Assembly: GCF_009601505.1 (NCBI RefSeq)
Contig: NZ_WITC01000028.1
Span: forward strand, 21,679 to 85,678
Length of the DNA: 64,000 nucleotides
Origin: Sinorhizobium terangae
Lineage (GTDB): Bacteria > Pseudomonadota > Alphaproteobacteria > Rhizobiales > Rhizobiaceae
Direction: 5' to 3'
The notes under the pieces were generated by a model that worked only from the letters and a program-made list of their open reading frames with translations, ran no database searches and was not told the DNA's origin. Positions 63,655-64,000 of the stretch are shown here, piece by piece. Numbering within the stretch: the stretch's first letter is position 1; every line of letters starts with the position of its first letter. Made by a program: the position numbers and the translations under genes.

Positions 63655-63940
63655 CGATCCCGGCCGCCTTCAGATCGGCGGCAAGCGCCCGCACCGTCCA
63701 ATCGGTTTTGGCCGCCAGTCGGCGGTGAACCTCATCGGCCGCCGCGCCCCGCAGCATGGGTTTGACATGGCCCCCCATCTTGGCCGGCGCCAAACCGCGG
63801 CCGGACCGGTCGAGCTGGCCGATCCGCACCGCCGTCGCCGCCGATATCCCAAAGCGCAAGGCGGCCGCCCGCACCGTCATGCCTCCGGCCAAAGCGGCGG
63901 CGACGCGCTGGCGTAAATCAAGAGAAAGAGGTCGCGCCAT
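63515..63940 (-). CDS. IS630 transposase, upstream frame (helix-turn-helix part)
   Basis: About 141 residues starting MARPLSLDLRQRVAAALAGG, with the winged helix-turn-helix segment MTVRAAALRFGISAATAVRI. It ends past a run of eight A residues (complement of 63594-63601), where reading shifts to the downstream frame. Two ATGs at 63940 and 63943 are possible. It provides the DNA-binding half of the transposase. Confidence 0.75.
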   Translation of the reverse strand: MARPLSLDLRQRVAAALAGGMTVRAAALRFGISAATAVRIGQLDRSGRGLAPAKMGGHVKPMLRGAAADEVHRRLAAKTDWTVRALAADLKAAGIDVSHDTVWRFLRREGKTFKKNADRQRAGQAEGGALPKPLEDPSTST

Positions 63941-64000
63941 CATTGCTGGCCTCCTCACCAGCAATGATCTTGAATCACAATCCCAACAAAAAGGGAATCC

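Larger units (their letters stand above)
62982..64000 (-). mobile_element. IS630-family insertion sequence (right end beyond window)
   Basis: The element contains a two-frame IS630-type transposase read on the minus strand. Its left boundary is put at 62982, directly after the TA in the CTAG context at the end of fabI; IS630 elements use and duplicate TA, and the Sinorhizobium element ISRm2011-2 prefers CTAG. The left end begins GAGTCTGTCAGACCTACG. The right end and its inverted repeat are not visible, so the exact limits are inferred. Confidence 0.65.

Noticed and set aside
1..64000. CRISPR arrays, tRNA or rRNA genes
   Set aside because: No regularly spaced identical repeats, cloverleaf-like sequences or rRNA segments were recognised in reading the window.

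Overview
The window looks like part of a secondary replicon (pSymB-type chromid) of a Sinorhizobium/Ensifer species. The gene content is rhizobial: the phoCDET phosphate/phosphonate importer, a PhoB-type orfA-pta-ackA-fabI operon, minCDE with a CtrA site, htpG with an alphaproteobacterial RpoH promoter, RIME-like palindromic repeats and a repeat common in Rhizobiales. Genus placement rests on remembered gene order, not on a search.

Layout. 1-3371 (minus): phoC-phoD-phoE-phoT, with phoT cut by the window edge, behind a putative Pho box. 3742-8842 (plus): a copper-handling island (DUF305 protein, then a CueR/HmrR-like promoter driving a His/Cys exported protein, a small lipoprotein, a TolC-like protein, a multicopper oxidase, a cupredoxin and a CusF-like protein) closed by a hairpin. 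8886-11247: a membrane class III nucleotide cyclase and a di-haem cytochrome c. 16933 down to 11250 (minus): a caa3-type oxidase cluster (cytochrome c, coxB fused to cytochrome c, coxA, coxC, a small membrane protein, CtaG, cytochrome c). 17123-17512: two tiny stress-type genes. 17895-25590: fatty-acid beta-oxidation (fadE, then an acetyl-CoA hydrolase/transferase, fadJ and fadA on the minus strand). 26001-27973: minCDE.

28032-36359 is a patch of small membrane and stress genes (DUF1622, DUF1275, DUF4405, DUF3775, universal stress protein, kinase-like fusion protein, SRPBCC, DUF2933, copper P-type ATPase). Three intergenic spacers here each carry a perfect TTGA-N6-TCAA anaerobox, which suggests an FNR/FixK-controlled low-oxygen module. 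36437-38171: divergent gluconate regulator and gluconokinase. 38525-42569: a large ATPase-LuxR regulator followed by three small genes including a cytochrome c. 42699-49408: an AraC-type regulator with DoxX, isochorismatase-like, XapX, amidohydrolase, DoxX and MFS genes. 49700-55352: a LysR regulator, an FAD oxidoreductase and a glutarate module (LysR, gcdH, CaiB-type CoA transferase). 55545-57497: htpG with its heat-shock promoter. 57808-62982: DUF3141-pta-ackA-fabI. 62982-64000: an IS630-family element running off the window.

Together the window holds phosphate-stress, copper, respiration/low-oxygen and acyl-CoA/acetate modules. No rRNA, tRNA or CRISPR array was seen. Strongest points for a second look are the three-anaerobox module, the copper operon promoter without a regulator gene nearby, the regulator-cytochrome locus at 38.5-42.6 kb and the IS end lying in the fabI stop codon.
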